Positions 1 to 8,831 of a DNA stretch of 47,645 nucleotides are shown in pieces. The notes beneath the pieces are model-generated. The model did not search any database. It was not told where the DNA came from and saw only the letters and a list, made by a program, of their open reading frames with translations. The stretch spans positions 1-47,645 of the forward strand of contig JAMCRR010000030.1 of assembly GCA_023381565.1 (NCBI GenBank), in the 5' to 3' direction. Source of the DNA: Chloroflexota bacterium (GTDB taxonomy: Bacteria > Chloroflexota > Anaerolineae > Anaerolineales > Anaerolineaceae). Both the position numbers and the translations under genes were made by a program. Position 1 is the first letter of the stretch. The number at the start of each line of letters is the position of its first letter.

Positions 1-1
1 G

Positions 2-493
2 CGAGAGGTGCTGGCTGCATTGGAGAGGGTCTGCCAGAAGCGCTCGCAGGTGCGCGTTGCCGTTTGGGGGGAGGATAGCGCTCTGCTGGATCAACTCTCC
101 ATCCAACTGGCCCAAAAATTCCGGCCAACCGGGTTCGATCAATGGGGATGGCCTCGCCAACTGGCTTATATTGATATTGGTCTGGCTCCGGTGTTCAACC
201 TCGCCGAGGAACGGCTGCGGCGGCAAGATGTGCTCGAGTACATGTCTATGAAGATTCCCTGGCTGGCGAGCGAATTTCCCGACGATCGCGAGCTGCGTCC
301 CTATGGCTGGCTCGTCCAGAACAGCGCCTCGGCCTGGGAGCGCGTGCTGTTGGATATGGTCGATCACCTGGAGGCATATATGGACGAGGCTGCCGGCGAG
401 CCTTACCTCTTCGGCATTAGCCAGGCGCTCGACGAAAATCTGAACAAAGTGCTTTCGATTTACACCTCGATCTGGAAGAAGAGCCGCCAGTAG
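2..493 (+). CDS. Glycosyltransferase, C-terminal fragment (5' end outside window)
   Basis: The reading frame is open from the window edge, so only the last ~163 codons are seen. The stretch DIGLAPV followed ~20 residues later by EYMSMKIPWLAS resembles the second Rossmann half of GT-B glycosyltransferases, where an acidic residue and a (K/E)-EYxAxGxPxxAS motif bind the nucleotide-sugar. The end of the protein (YTSIWKKSRQ) looks like the helical tail of these enzymes. The substrate cannot be told from this part. It points towards the flagellar locus but lies upstream of an oppositely oriented sensor operon, so a role in flagellin glycosylation is only a guess. The family call is moderate; the reading frame is secure. 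Confidence 0.6.
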   Translation, partial: REVLAALERVCQKRSQVRVAVWGEDSALLDQLSIQLAQKFRPTGFDQWGWPRQLAYIDIGLAPVFNLAEERLRRQDVLEYMSMKIPWLASEFPDDRELRPYGWLVQNSASAWERVLLDMVDHLEAYMDEAAGEPYLFGISQALDENLNKVLSIYTSIWKKSRQ

Positions 494-736
494 GGCACAA
501 CACGAGATGAGATCAGGGATCTCCCCCTTATCTCAAACCGCGCGCCTGAAGGTCATCAACTCCTCCCGGGGATGCTGCCGCCTGTGCTGCGCATATCAGG
601 TGGGGTTTTCCCCATCGGCACGCGCGACGTGCAATTCTGCGAGATGCTTCAGCCCGTGAGGGCTGCCTCCCGGAATACATCTCTCTGTCAATCGGTTCCG
701 GCTCGCCCGGACGGTATCCAAATGAATGGGATAATT

Positions 737-2818
737 TCAGAGCGGGTTGGCAGGCAGGACGATGATGAACTTCGTGCCCACATCGACCTGGCTTTCTACC
801 TGGATATATCCCCCATGCTGTTTGACGATGCGGTGGCATACCGACAGCCCCAGACCGGTGCCGCGCCCTGAGGCTTTGGTCGTGTAAAACGGCTCGAAGA
901 TGCGCATCACGCGCTCGGGGTTAATCCCCTTGCCATTGTCGGCAATGGTGATGCGGATTTCATTGGATACCAGCCGCGTGGATATCGAAATCTCGCCCGG
1001 CCGGCCATCCATGGCATCCAGGGCATTGATGACCATATTGATCCACACGCCTTGCAAGTGATCGCGACTGGCTGGCAGCTGCGGGAGGCTCTCGTCCAAA
1101 TCCAATTTGACGGTGATCGGGCGAGCGATCAGCTCGTGCTGGAGAAGGGCGAGGGCATTGTGAATGGTCTCATTCACATCGGTAGGGGCGAAATTGAACT
1201 GCTCCTTGCGGGCGAATCCCAGGAGGTCGCGCACCACCTGTGAGGCCCGCCGGCCTGCCAGCTCGATCAGCTTCACCGATTCTTGGGCGTCGAGGTTATC
1301 TTTAGGCAGATCTCTGAGCAGCAGTTGAGCGTTGGCTATGATTGCGGAGAGGGGGTTGTTGATCTCGTGCGCCACCCCTGCGGCGAGCTGTCCAACTGCC
1401 GCCAGTTTTTCGGTCTGGATCAGATTTGCTTCCAGGCGTCTCTTCTCGGTGATATCTTGCTCGAGCAAGATCACCTGCACCGGAAGGCTGGAACCGTCCT
1501 GAATGGGGAATGTACTGATTTCCCATTCTACGGGTTGATCGTTGTTCTGCCACTGGCGTTCAACGCGGGTGGTAATGCGCCCATTCATAAAGGTTTCTGC
1601 GGCTTTGCACCCGGGGCAGGGGTCGACGCGTTGGTGGAACTGCTCGTAGCATTTTTTCCCGACCAACAGGTTTGGCTGGCTGCCTGACCGCTCTGCCCGG
1701 CTGAGATTGACGGCCATGATGGTGTGCTTGTGATCGATAATATAAAATGAAGCGGGAATGCTGTCGAATAATGCCCGTAGGGTGTTACGCGAGCGCAGCA
1801 GCTCCCAGCGGTTGGCCTCCAGGTCGGCATTGGTGATCTTGAGCTGCTGGATAAGGTGCAGGTTGAAAATGGAGTTGGCCAGCCACTGCGCCATGGCAGG
1901 CAGCAGGCTGAGCTCATAGGCTCCCAGCGGCGTGGGGCTGCTGTTGATCACTTCGACTGCCCCCAGCACCTGCGCGTTTGAGATCAAGGGAGCGAAGAAT
2001 ACAGATTGGGCTTTGATCCCATCGATCCCATCCATATCGAGATTGAAATCCGTGCTCAGATCGGCATCTTCAACATAGATTGGTATTTCGCTGCGAATGC
2101 AATCCAAAACCAGACTGTCTTCGAGCTTCAAGTCTTCACGCGAAGCCCAGGCAGAGCCATCGCTGAAGGTTTTCTTGATGACCATCTCTTGCTCACCGTC
2201 ATCCAGCAGGAATAAGGTAGCTGCATCGCATTTAAACAGAGTCGTGATTCCTTTTAAGACCCATAGCTGCACGTCATTGAACCGGTGCTCCTCGGAAAGA
2301 GAGGCAGCCAGGATCTTCATGGCGTCAATTTCTTTGGAGAGCTCGGTCTGGCTGGCTTGCAAACGGAGGGCATGCACCTGGCGCGCAATCGGCCGGACCA
2401 GCGTGGTCCAGGATTGCGCTTCTTCCAGATTGCAGGGCGACCCGCTGAGGAGCAACGCCCCTTCGGTGCCTGTGCGAGTTGACAAGGGTAGAATGGCGGC
2501 GATGCCGGAGCCTGGGGTTCCGGGTAAAGGCATACCTGACAAGGAAACCCGGTCAACTGACTGCTGGAGCAATCCTTGAGGATCCTGCAGGCGTTCTATC
2601 CATTCACTGCCCAGGTTCCGGGTGGTCCATCCGCGGGAGCCGTCCAGCTCGGGCGCATTGATGTACACCGCAGCACCCTTCAGGCCGGTATACGACAGGA
2701 CGAAATCCATTCCGGCATTCAGGCAGTGTTGATAGTTTGCTGCTTCTGCAAGGGAATCGCTCAAAGATTCAACTGCCTCGTGCAGGCAGGGTTGACTCAC
2801 GACATCCATCAGGACCAT
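737..2818 (-). CDS. Cytoplasmic sensor histidine kinase (GAF-PAS-HisKA-HATPase)
   Basis: 693 residues with no membrane segment, so a soluble sensor. The first ~150 residues look like a divergent GAF domain, a clearer GAF lies at ~180-315 and a PAS at ~345-455. The PAS carries a cysteine cluster (C390, C401, C404 in PCPGC) of a kind seen in other PAS sensors. The H-box GVAHEINNPL has His484, and the ATPase has an intact N-box (INMVINALDA), G1 (DNGKG) and G2 (GRGTGLGL). It is therefore predicted to autophosphorylate on His484 and pass phosphate to a receiver, most simply the regulator encoded 8 bp upstream. It is the last gene of a three-gene operon. Start ATG at 2818; a second ATG lies three codons in. 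The ligand is unknown. Confidence 0.93.
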   Translation of the reverse strand: MVLMDVVSQPCLHEAVESLSDSLAEAANYQHCLNAGMDFVLSYTGLKGAAVYINAPELDGSRGWTTRNLGSEWIERLQDPQGLLQQSVDRVSLSGMPLPGTPGSGIAAILPLSTRTGTEGALLLSGSPCNLEEAQSWTTLVRPIARQVHALRLQASQTELSKEIDAMKILAASLSEEHRFNDVQLWVLKGITTLFKCDAATLFLLDDGEQEMVIKKTFSDGSAWASREDLKLEDSLVLDCIRSEIPIYVEDADLSTDFNLDMDGIDGIKAQSVFFAPLISNAQVLGAVEVINSSPTPLGAYELSLLPAMAQWLANSIFNLHLIQQLKITNADLEANRWELLRSRNTLRALFDSIPASFYIIDHKHTIMAVNLSRAERSGSQPNLLVGKKCYEQFHQRVDPCPGCKAAETFMNGRITTRVERQWQNNDQPVEWEISTFPIQDGSSLPVQVILLEQDITEKRRLEANLIQTEKLAAVGQLAAGVAHEINNPLSAIIANAQLLLRDLPKDNLDAQESVKLIELAGRRASQVVRDLLGFARKEQFNFAPTDVNETIHNALALLQHELIARPITVKLDLDESLPQLPASRDHLQGVWINMVINALDAMDGRPGEISISTRLVSNEIRITIADNGKGINPERVMRIFEPFYTTKASGRGTGLGLSVCHRIVKQHGGYIQVESQVDVGTKFIIVLPANPL

Positions 2819-2826
2819 AAGGCTGT

Positions 2827-3639
2827 CTACTCGTCTTTTGCCCGGATGGTATAGCCGTATCCCGGAATTGTCTCAATGAATTTGGGAGTGCGGGGATTGA
2901 CCTCGATCCGCTCGCGCAAATTCTTAATATGCACCCTGACCAAATCCGGGCTGCCGGCGTCGGTTGGATAATCCCAGACTTCATCCAGGAGGCGGGGCGG
3001 CGAAAAGATCTCTCCTGGGTGGCTCATCAGATGATAGAGCAAATCGAACTGTACCGGAGTCAGGCGGATTTTGGTTTTGCGGGGGGTTTCCAGCTCGAAT
3101 GTACGCGTATTGAGGATGTAATTGCGGACGGTCAGGCAGCGGTCCTCAAGGACCGGGCGATTGGCAATTTTCTTACCGCCGTTAGCGGTCCGCGTTTGAA
3201 GAAGCTGCGCAGCAATGTTTTTGCTTCTCGCAGGCGAAGGAGGCAGAACATTCTTTGGCTGGGTTTTTGTCCGCCGCAAGATGGCTTGAACGCGCAGGAT
3301 CAGTTCATCGAGATTAAACGGTTTGCTCAAATAGTCATCCGCTCCGGCGTTGAACCCGTTGATTTTGTCCTCATCTTTCGACTTCGCCGTCAGGAAGAGA
3401 ATAGGGACATCTTTCAGCAACGGATCTGCGCGCATCTCTCTGCAGACCGTATATCCATCCATCCCTGGGAGAATGACATCCAATATGACCAGCTCTGGGA
3501 TATGCCGGCGGGCGAGGCGCAAGCCCTCTACCCCGGTGCCGGTGAGAGTAACCCGTAACTCATTGCCACGCAAACAACGCTCGATCGTCCGCGCCACAAT
3601 GTCATCGTCTTCCACTACCAGGACATTGGCTGTATCCAC
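2827..3639 (-). CDS. OmpR/PhoB-family response regulator
   Basis: 270 residues: a receiver domain (1-~120) with the acidic pair D11/D12, phosphoacceptor Asp54 (VILDVILPG), Thr84 and Lys106; a basic, disordered linker of ~45 residues; then a winged-helix DNA-binding domain from ~168 to the end, finishing in IPGYGYTIR. All phosphorylation residues are present, so it should be a normal phosphorylation-controlled transcription factor. The start is GTG at 3639: a GGGAGGA ribosome site lies inside the last codons of the upstream gene, whose stop is two bases away. It is tightly coupled to the degenerate kinase upstream and the intact kinase downstream. The long linker is unusual for this family. 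Targets are unknown; the neighbouring flagellar genes are candidates. Confidence 0.93.
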   Translation of the reverse strand: MDTANVLVVEDDDIVARTIERCLRGNELRVTLTGTGVEGLRLARRHIPELVILDVILPGMDGYTVCREMRADPLLKDVPILFLTAKSKDEDKINGFNAGADDYLSKPFNLDELILRVQAILRRTKTQPKNVLPPSPARSKNIAAQLLQTRTANGGKKIANRPVLEDRCLTVRNYILNTRTFELETPRKTKIRLTPVQFDLLYHLMSHPGEIFSPPRLLDEVWDYPTDAGSPDLVRVHIKNLRERIEVNPRTPKFIETIPGYGYTIRAKDE

Positions 3640-3641
3640 TG

Positions 3642-5156
3642 CTAATCCTCCCTGAGAAATTCAACCATGATGGTTGTGTTTTGCTCTGAGCTGTATGCGG
3701 AAATTGACCCCTGGTTTTGACGCACAATTTCCCGGCAGATGCTTAATTCCAGGCCGCTCCTGAATGAGCTTGTATATGGCGCCAGTATGGGATCAAATAA
3801 AGTTTCCATTTCGTTCGGTTTCCCTAAAGCCACATTTATCTTGACTTCGACAATTACCGTTCTTTCCTGGTTTAGCCGAGATCGAATTGTGATGCTGCAC
3901 TCTTTATCGCTCGTCGTCTCTGGCAAAATCCCAACCAGTATGTTGACCCAGAGATCTTCAAACTGGCGGGCGCTTCCCCGAACCCTGGGAAGATGGTTGG
4001 CCAGGTGGAGATCGAGCTTTACTCCAAGACATTCCAGGCGAGGCCGTAATACTTCTAATGCTTGATTGATCGTCCGGTTGATATTCAGTGGTTGGAAACT
4101 ACCAGTAGATGGCAATGAGAATTCTTGCAACTTCTGTACCACTTTATGAGCGCGCCAGCCGGCTTCTTCGATTGCCTGGACTGATTCTTGAATGTGATCC
4201 TGTTGCGCGGTTCCTTGCTGGATGATCTGTGCTTCGGCGATGATTGTCGTCAGAGGGTTGTTGATCAAGTGGGCTACTCCCGCCGCCAGCTGGCCGATGC
4301 CTGCCAGGCGGCTTTGCTTCGCCATTCGCACCTGGGCTGCCTGTATGCTCGCTTCCATTTCCTTCCGATCGGAGATGTCGTAGGAGATCTCCATGGTGCC
4401 CAGGATGTCTTGGCCGAGAGACTCATCGCGCAGTGGTGTTGAGATGGCAACCACCCAGATCACCTTACCCTCCCGCGAGGGGAAATGCCTCTCTTGAACA
4501 AGCCGGTCAATTTGGTCGAATTGCTGTGGCTGGGCAGGGGGGATGAACAATGAAAGGTATTCGCTTTGTACGGGCTTTCCGACTTTTTCGTCGGAAGAGC
4601 CGCCGTAAAGCTTTTGGGCCGCCTGGTTCCAGAAAGTAATCCGGCTGTCCGTATCCCAGACAACCACGGCTTCGCGGAGATTATCGAGCAGGAATGCCTG
4701 ATAGCGGATTTTTTCCAGCGAGCGGTCGACAGACCGCTGCAGCTCACCGGTCTGGATCGTTTTTTGGATGAGCCCTGCCAGGCTGGAAAGCTGGAAGCTC
4801 CCTTTCACCAGGTAGTCCGATGCTCCCGAGCGGATGGCTTTCACGGCGACCTGCTCGCTGCCCTCACCGGTCATCATGATTACAGGAGTGGTGAATTTTC
4901 GCGCGTTCAGTTCGGCTAGAACCTCCAGGCCGGTAGCTCCCGGCAGCTTGTAATCGAGAAAGATTAAATCGTAAGTCTGGGTGGCAAGCAGCTGCTGGAA
5001 TCTATCAACCTCTCGAGAGCAATCGACCTTATGCCCCAGGGTGGTTTCGATGTAACTCTGCAGCAAATCCCCCTGGATAGGGTCATCGTCGAGGACCAGA
5101 ATGCGGTATGTGGGCGTTGGCCGGTTCATGATATTTTCACTAATAAGATAAACCAC
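3642..5156 (-). CDS. REC-PAS protein with degenerate histidine kinase core
   Basis: 504 residues from GTG 5156, or 495 from ATG 5129, which is equally plausible. The receiver domain has D23-D25, phosphoacceptor Asp68 (LIFLDYKLPG), Thr96 and Lys118. A PAS domain covers ~150-265. The dimerisation helix has His296, but the next residue is Leu (GVAHLINNPL) where kinases have Glu. The ATP domain has lost its signatures: the N-box Asn-Ala is Gly-Ile (NILVGI), the G1 Asp-Asn-Gly is Ile-Asn-Val, and the GxGLGL of G2 is SGLEL. ATP binding and autophosphorylation are therefore unlikely. It heads the operon with the regulator and the intact kinase, so an adaptor or phosphate-sink role is a reasonable inference. 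It is transcribed divergently from flbD. Confidence 0.88.
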   Translation of the reverse strand: MVYLISENIMNRPTPTYRILVLDDDPIQGDLLQSYIETTLGHKVDCSREVDRFQQLLATQTYDLIFLDYKLPGATGLEVLAELNARKFTTPVIMMTGEGSEQVAVKAIRSGASDYLVKGSFQLSSLAGLIQKTIQTGELQRSVDRSLEKIRYQAFLLDNLREAVVVWDTDSRITFWNQAAQKLYGGSSDEKVGKPVQSEYLSLFIPPAQPQQFDQIDRLVQERHFPSREGKVIWVVAISTPLRDESLGQDILGTMEISYDISDRKEMEASIQAAQVRMAKQSRLAGIGQLAAGVAHLINNPLTTIIAEAQIIQQGTAQQDHIQESVQAIEEAGWRAHKVVQKLQEFSLPSTGSFQPLNINRTINQALEVLRPRLECLGVKLDLHLANHLPRVRGSARQFEDLWVNILVGILPETTSDKECSITIRSRLNQERTVIVEVKINVALGKPNEMETLFDPILAPYTSSFRSGLELSICREIVRQNQGSISAYSSEQNTTIMVEFLRED

Positions 5157-5339
5157 TTCTTAATGATTAACGAAGAAAACCGCTATTAATTACATCCATG
5201 CAGGAATCGTACCGACTCTGGAAATATATTTAGCTGCTCTTTACCCTGTCTTCACGAGTGATTTACACACTTGGGTTTTCGAATGTGCTAGATTAATGCG
5301 GAACCTGGTGGACAAAGGTGTAGAAGAAAGGATAAGGGA
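5157..5339. other. Divergent intergenic region between sensor operon and flagellar operon
   Basis: This 183-base region must hold promoters for two divergent operons: the sensor operon leftwards and the flbD-mot-fli operon rightwards. It is A+T-richer than its surroundings. TTTACA at 5262-5267 resembles a -35 hexamer, but the best -10-like hexamer (TAGATT, 5289-5294) is 21 bases away, too far for a normal promoter. No sigma-28 match is visible. A ribosome-binding purine run (AAGGATAAGGGAG) directly precedes the GTG of flbD. I see no small gene here. Confidence 0.4.
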
Positions 5340-5564
5340 GTGATCCTGGTATCTCGCTTGAACGGCTCGCAGTTCTATGTCAATGCTGAACTGATCCAGT
5401 CGGTTGAATCTACGCCAGACACTGTGATCACGCTGACCAATAACGTGATCGTGATTGTCAAGGACCCGGCTGAACAGGTCGTTAAGAGGATTGTCGCTTA
5501 TCAGCGCCAGGTCCGCAGCGGACGGATGTCGGACGAGGAAGCCATGCAAGGGTCAGGAGCCTAG
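5340..5564 (+). CDS. flbD: FlbD/SwrD-family flagellar protein
   Basis: 74 residues, the normal size for this family, with the typical opening (ILVSRLNGSQFYVNAELIQSVE) in which a small beta-rich domain begins with the L-N-G turn, followed by DTVITLTNN and a helical tail. The Bacillus homologue SwrD (YlzI) raises flagellar motor torque; the molecular role is otherwise poorly known. Here the gene sits immediately before motA (2-base gap), which fits a stator-related function. The start is GTG at 5340, behind a purine-rich ribosome site. It is the first gene of the long plus-strand flagellar operon. The family call is confident; the function is inferred from Bacillus and from this context. Confidence 0.88.
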   Translation: MILVSRLNGSQFYVNAELIQSVESTPDTVITLTNNVIVIVKDPAEQVVKRIVAYQRQVRSGRMSDEEAMQGSGA

Positions 5565-5566
5565 GG

Positions 5567-6394
5567 ATGGATTTTGCCACGATCATCGGCCTAATGGCTG
5601 GTGTTGTCGTTTTGGTGGTCGTCATGATCATGGACGGCGGGTCGCCGATGGAGCTGTTCAGCAACCCAGCCGCCATTCTGTTGATCATTGGCGGCTCGAT
5701 TGCCGCCACGATGATCGCCTCGCCGCTGAAATCTATCATGCTGCTTCCCAAGCTGATACTCCTGGCGATGCGTGAGAAGAAACTGGGCGTCGAAGAAGCG
5801 ATTGACGTGCTGACTGCCATGTCGGATAAAGCCCGTCGAGAAGGCTTGCTGGCACTGGAAGAAGAGAGTAAGAAAATCCAGGATCCTTTTTTACAAAAAG
5901 GGATCATGCTGGTGGTCGATGGGGTCGACCCGGCTCAAGTGCGGGCGATTTTAGAGACCACGATCGAACACATGCGCGAGCGCCACATGCGGGGTTTCGG
6001 CCTGTTCAGCGCCGCTGGAGGCTTCGCCCCCACGTTTGGCATTATCGGAACAGTGATGGGATTGATCAGCGTGCTGAAGCAGCTAGACGATCCCAACCGT
6101 TTAGCACGTTCTATTGCCTCTGCCTTCCTGGCAACTTTGTGGGGCTTGCTGACCGCGAACCTGATCTACTTGCCCCTGGCGAGCAAGCTGAGGTCCAAGA
6201 GCGATCACGAGGTGGCTTACCGCACCTTGCTGGTCGAGGGCATCCTGGCGCTGCAAGCCGGTGAAAATCCACGGCTGGTGCGAGAGAAACTCGAAGCATT
6301 CTTGCCCCCCAACGCGCAGGGTAAAGAGAAGGCCAGGGGCAAATCTGGCGCAGCCGCGGAGAAAGGCCAAGAGGAAGCGAGGGCAAATCCATGA
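5567..6394 (+). CDS. motA: Flagellar motor stator protein MotA
   Basis: 275 residues with the four-helix layout of MotA: helices at ~5-22 and ~35-55, a large cytoplasmic loop, then helices at ~145-170 and ~180-200. The loop holds the charged stretch RREGLLALEEES, which carries the Arg and Glu that act on the FliG rotor. The third helix has the conserved FAPTFGIIGTVMGL with the proline needed for ion coupling. The C-terminal tail is Lys/Ala/Glu-rich. MotA forms a 5:2 complex with MotB in the inner membrane. The stop codon overlaps the motB start (ATGA). Which ion drives it cannot be read from the sequence with confidence. Confidence 0.96.
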   Translation: MDFATIIGLMAGVVVLVVVMIMDGGSPMELFSNPAAILLIIGGSIAATMIASPLKSIMLLPKLILLAMREKKLGVEEAIDVLTAMSDKARREGLLALEEESKKIQDPFLQKGIMLVVDGVDPAQVRAILETTIEHMRERHMRGFGLFSAAGGFAPTFGIIGTVMGLISVLKQLDDPNRLARSIASAFLATLWGLLTANLIYLPLASKLRSKSDHEVAYRTLLVEGILALQAGENPRLVREKLEAFLPPNAQGKEKARGKSGAAAEKGQEEARANP

Positions 6395-7191
6395 GCCATG
6401 GAGGCGGGGAAGAGGGCGGCGGAGGCAGCGAGCGCTGGCTGGTCAGCTATGCCGATTTCATCACCCTTCTAATGGTGATGTTTGTGGTTTTATATTCGAT
6501 GGGTCAGGTTGACGTGGAGAAATATAAGCAGCTCGCGGACAGCTTTCGCGCGGTTTTCGCCATGGGAGGCCCGACAAAAGTCATTGATTCGCAAATTAAC
6601 CAGGGCGGCGGATCTCAGGAAAATGGCCAATCGAACCCGATTGTGGTGCCGGGCATTCCGCAAAAGCCGCCCGCATCGGAGGAAGTCGCCGGACAATTGA
6701 CCAATTTGCTCGCAGCGCAAAACCTGGGACAGGAAGTCAGCGTACAGACCAATATCGAAGGAATATTGATCTCGTTGAGTGAAAAACTGGTTTTCCCCCC
6801 AGGCACCGCGCAGCTTCAAGAAGATGCTTTCCCAGTGTTGGATATGATCGTGGGCATGCTCAAACCACTCGACAACTCGATCCGCATCGTCGGGCATACG
6901 GATACCTCGCCCCCGACTGATCAACGTTATCCCACGAACTGGGATCTCTCGCTGGGCAGGGCGATGATCATCGCCAACTATCTTATGAAATCCGGGATTT
7001 CGCCGCAGCGGATTACCATATCTGGCCGAGGAGAGTACCAGCCCATCTTTCCCAACGATACTCCCGAACACCGGTCGCTCAACAGCCGGGCAGATATTAT
7101 CGTGGTGTATAAGGTCGAAACCAATCTGGTGGGGGTCAATTCCAATGCCCTCGACAACTCGCCTCAAGTCTATCCAGGAGGCACGCATTAG
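6391..7191 (+). CDS. motB: Flagellar motor stator protein MotB
   Basis: 266 residues: a Gly/Glu-rich cytoplasmic start, one membrane helix beginning at ~17 (SYADFITLLM) with the ion-binding Asp22, a plug/linker region, and a peptidoglycan-binding OmpA-like domain from ~125 (VGHTDTSPP, then NWDLSLGRA and LNSRADI). It anchors MotA around the rotor. The four-base overlap with motA implies coupled translation at equal levels. The Gly-rich start (GGGEEGGGGSERW) before the helix is common in MotB of many phyla. No residue is missing, so a functional stator is expected. Confidence 0.96.
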   Translation: MSHGGGEEGGGGSERWLVSYADFITLLMVMFVVLYSMGQVDVEKYKQLADSFRAVFAMGGPTKVIDSQINQGGGSQENGQSNPIVVPGIPQKPPASEEVAGQLTNLLAAQNLGQEVSVQTNIEGILISLSEKLVFPPGTAQLQEDAFPVLDMIVGMLKPLDNSIRIVGHTDTSPPTDQRYPTNWDLSLGRAMIIANYLMKSGISPQRITISGRGEYQPIFPNDTPEHRSLNSRADIIVVYKVETNLVGVNSNALDNSPQVYPGGTH

Positions 7192-7194
7192 TCC

Positions 7195-7782
7195 ATGAGC
7201 AAAATCAAAGCTATCTTGAAGATATTGTTTCGGGTAATTACCTTTCTCTCCTCACTGATTGTGATTGGGGTGAGCCTGGCTTCGGCCTACATCATCTTTG
7301 CTCCCGATGACCTGCCCAAGCCTTTTTACCTCCAATATATTTACCCGACCCCCATCCCTACCGGAGATGGAGCGGCGCCCATTGCGGTTACTCCCAGCCC
7401 CACACCCCAACCGGATATCCGCCCAGGGGATGGGATCATGGTCAACTCGGGCACGAAGATCATCAACCTCGCCGATCCAACCGGTCGCAAGTATATCCGG
7501 GTAACCGTGGTGATCGAGTTTGCACCCACGAACGGCAACTATACACAAATGACCCCTGAAGAAAAGGCGGCTTACACCACGGCGTTCAACGCCGAAATCA
7601 CGGCTAAGATGCCTATGATCGACGACACGATCATTACTTTGCTGTCGACAAAAACTTTCGATGAGCTGTATACGGCTCAAGGCAAAGAAGACGTCCGCAA
7701 AGATATTCTGGACCAGGTGAATGTGCGTTTGCCAGAGTATCGCGTGATCTCTGTATATTTCACCGAGTTCGTTGTTCAATAA
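7195..7782 (+). CDS. fliL: Flagellar basal body-associated protein FliL
   Basis: 195 residues: one membrane helix (~12-35), a Pro/Thr-rich extracytoplasmic spacer (~48-75), then a FliL domain from ~80 (ADPTGRKYIRVTVVIEFAP; an acidic-amphipathic middle; TFDELYTAQGKEDVRKDILDQVN; and the end VISVYFTEFVVQ typical of the family). FliL rings surround the stator and support torque. It lies 3 bases after motB, matching a stator role. The proline-rich spacer is longer than in Proteobacteria and may span a thick wall, which would suit a monoderm cell. Confidence 0.88.
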   Translation: MSKIKAILKILFRVITFLSSLIVIGVSLASAYIIFAPDDLPKPFYLQYIYPTPIPTGDGAAPIAVTPSPTPQPDIRPGDGIMVNSGTKIINLADPTGRKYIRVTVVIEFAPTNGNYTQMTPEEKAAYTTAFNAEITAKMPMIDDTIITLLSTKTFDELYTAQGKEDVRKDILDQVNVRLPEYRVISVYFTEFVVQ

Positions 7783-7792
7783 CAGGCGCACT

Positions 7793-8824
7793 ATGCTATC
7801 GCAAGCTGAAATTGACGCATTATTAAGCGGCGCAATCCAAATTGAAGGCAAAGATGGCGAAGGGGGCGTCAACCTGGCCAATCTGATCGATCAACCTCAA
7901 GGCGGCGCAAAAGAAGGGGAACCAGGAAAAAAGGCGCAGGCCTATAATTTCTGGTCTCCAGACAGGTTCTCGAAAGAGCAGATGAGAGCAGTGGAGCTCA
8001 TGCACGAGGACCTGGCCGAACGGTTAAACACCTCCCTGGCTGCTTTCTTGCACTCAAACCTGCGGCCGCGTGTGGCGCACACCGAACAGGGCCGCTTTCC
8101 TGATTTTATCAAAGATACCCCTGCGGATTGCCTGTTTCACATCATTACCCTGGCGCCTCTTCCGGGTCAGATCATCCTGACCATTAGCCCTGAAATCAGT
8201 CAAATTGTACTCGAGCAGCGCCTGGGAGCCAGGATCGAGGGGCAAAGGAAGGAACGCGGCCTGACTGAAATCGATCAATCTCTGCTCAGGGGCCTGGTGG
8301 AGCACATGCTCAGCGATATTCAGAGCTCCTGGGCAAAAGTGGTGGCGATCGAGCCGGCGCTGGAAGATAGCACGGTCAACCAGCATCGGGTGCAAATGAT
8401 GGTCGGCAATGAAAAGGTTCTTCTGATCGCTTTTGAGCTTTCCATGCAGAATATCACCGGGGCGATGAATATTTATATACCCTTCAGCACGCTAAAACCG
8501 ATCGCCAATGTACTCAACCCACGGATGTGGATCGCAGGACGGAAGGAACGCCAGGTAGACCCATCGGCGAAACGGGCCGCGCTGGAAGCAGTGAGCCAGG
8601 TCAAGCTGCCGGTCCAGGTCTTCTTGGGCAAAGCGCGTCTATCTGTGGGTGAAATGATCAACCTGGAAGCAGGCGATATCGTACCGCTGGATACCGGCAC
8701 AAACCAAAGCCTGACCATGCAAATTGCCGGACGGAAGCTGTTCAAAGTTCAGATCGGGAAGGTTGGAAACCGCCTGGCTGTGCAGGTTGAAGACGTTATC
8801 CGTGAGGAAGGAAAGATCGCTTGA
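7793..8824 (+). CDS. fliM: Flagellar motor switch protein FliM
   Basis: About 343 residues from ATG 7793; an in-frame TTG at 7772 is a worse choice because FliM proteins begin with the sequence seen here, MLSQAEIDALLSG. That N-terminal motif is the CheY-P docking peptide. The middle domain follows from ~50 and a SpoA/FliN-like domain fills the last ~85 residues (PVQVFLGKARLSVGEMINLE). FliM links FliG to FliN in the C-ring. The intact docking peptide implies a CheY-type partner; a single-domain receiver is encoded downstream at 11809. A 168-base structured spacer separates it from fliN. Confidence 0.95.
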   Translation: MLSQAEIDALLSGAIQIEGKDGEGGVNLANLIDQPQGGAKEGEPGKKAQAYNFWSPDRFSKEQMRAVELMHEDLAERLNTSLAAFLHSNLRPRVAHTEQGRFPDFIKDTPADCLFHIITLAPLPGQIILTISPEISQIVLEQRLGARIEGQRKERGLTEIDQSLLRGLVEHMLSDIQSSWAKVVAIEPALEDSTVNQHRVQMMVGNEKVLLIAFELSMQNITGAMNIYIPFSTLKPIANVLNPRMWIAGRKERQVDPSAKRAALEAVSQVKLPVQVFLGKARLSVGEMINLEAGDIVPLDTGTNQSLTMQIAGRKLFKVQIGKVGNRLAVQVEDVIREEGKIA

Positions 8825-8831
8825 ATAAATC

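Noticed and set aside
504..534. Hairpin GAGATC-AGG-GATCTC with a bulged outer stem after the glycosyltransferase gene
   Set aside because: Short stem, and no T-tract follows it; not convincing as a terminator.
651..666. Hairpin CAGCCC-GTGA-GGGCTG after the 693-residue kinase gene
   Set aside because: Only 6 bp and no T-rich tail on the minus strand.
528..839. 103-residue reading frame overlapping the kinase gene end (minus)
   Set aside because: Shadow of a clearly coding frame, Arg/Pro-rich composition.
5262..5294. Sigma-70 promoter for flbD (TTTACA and TAGATT)
   Set aside because: Spacing of 21 bases is too long.
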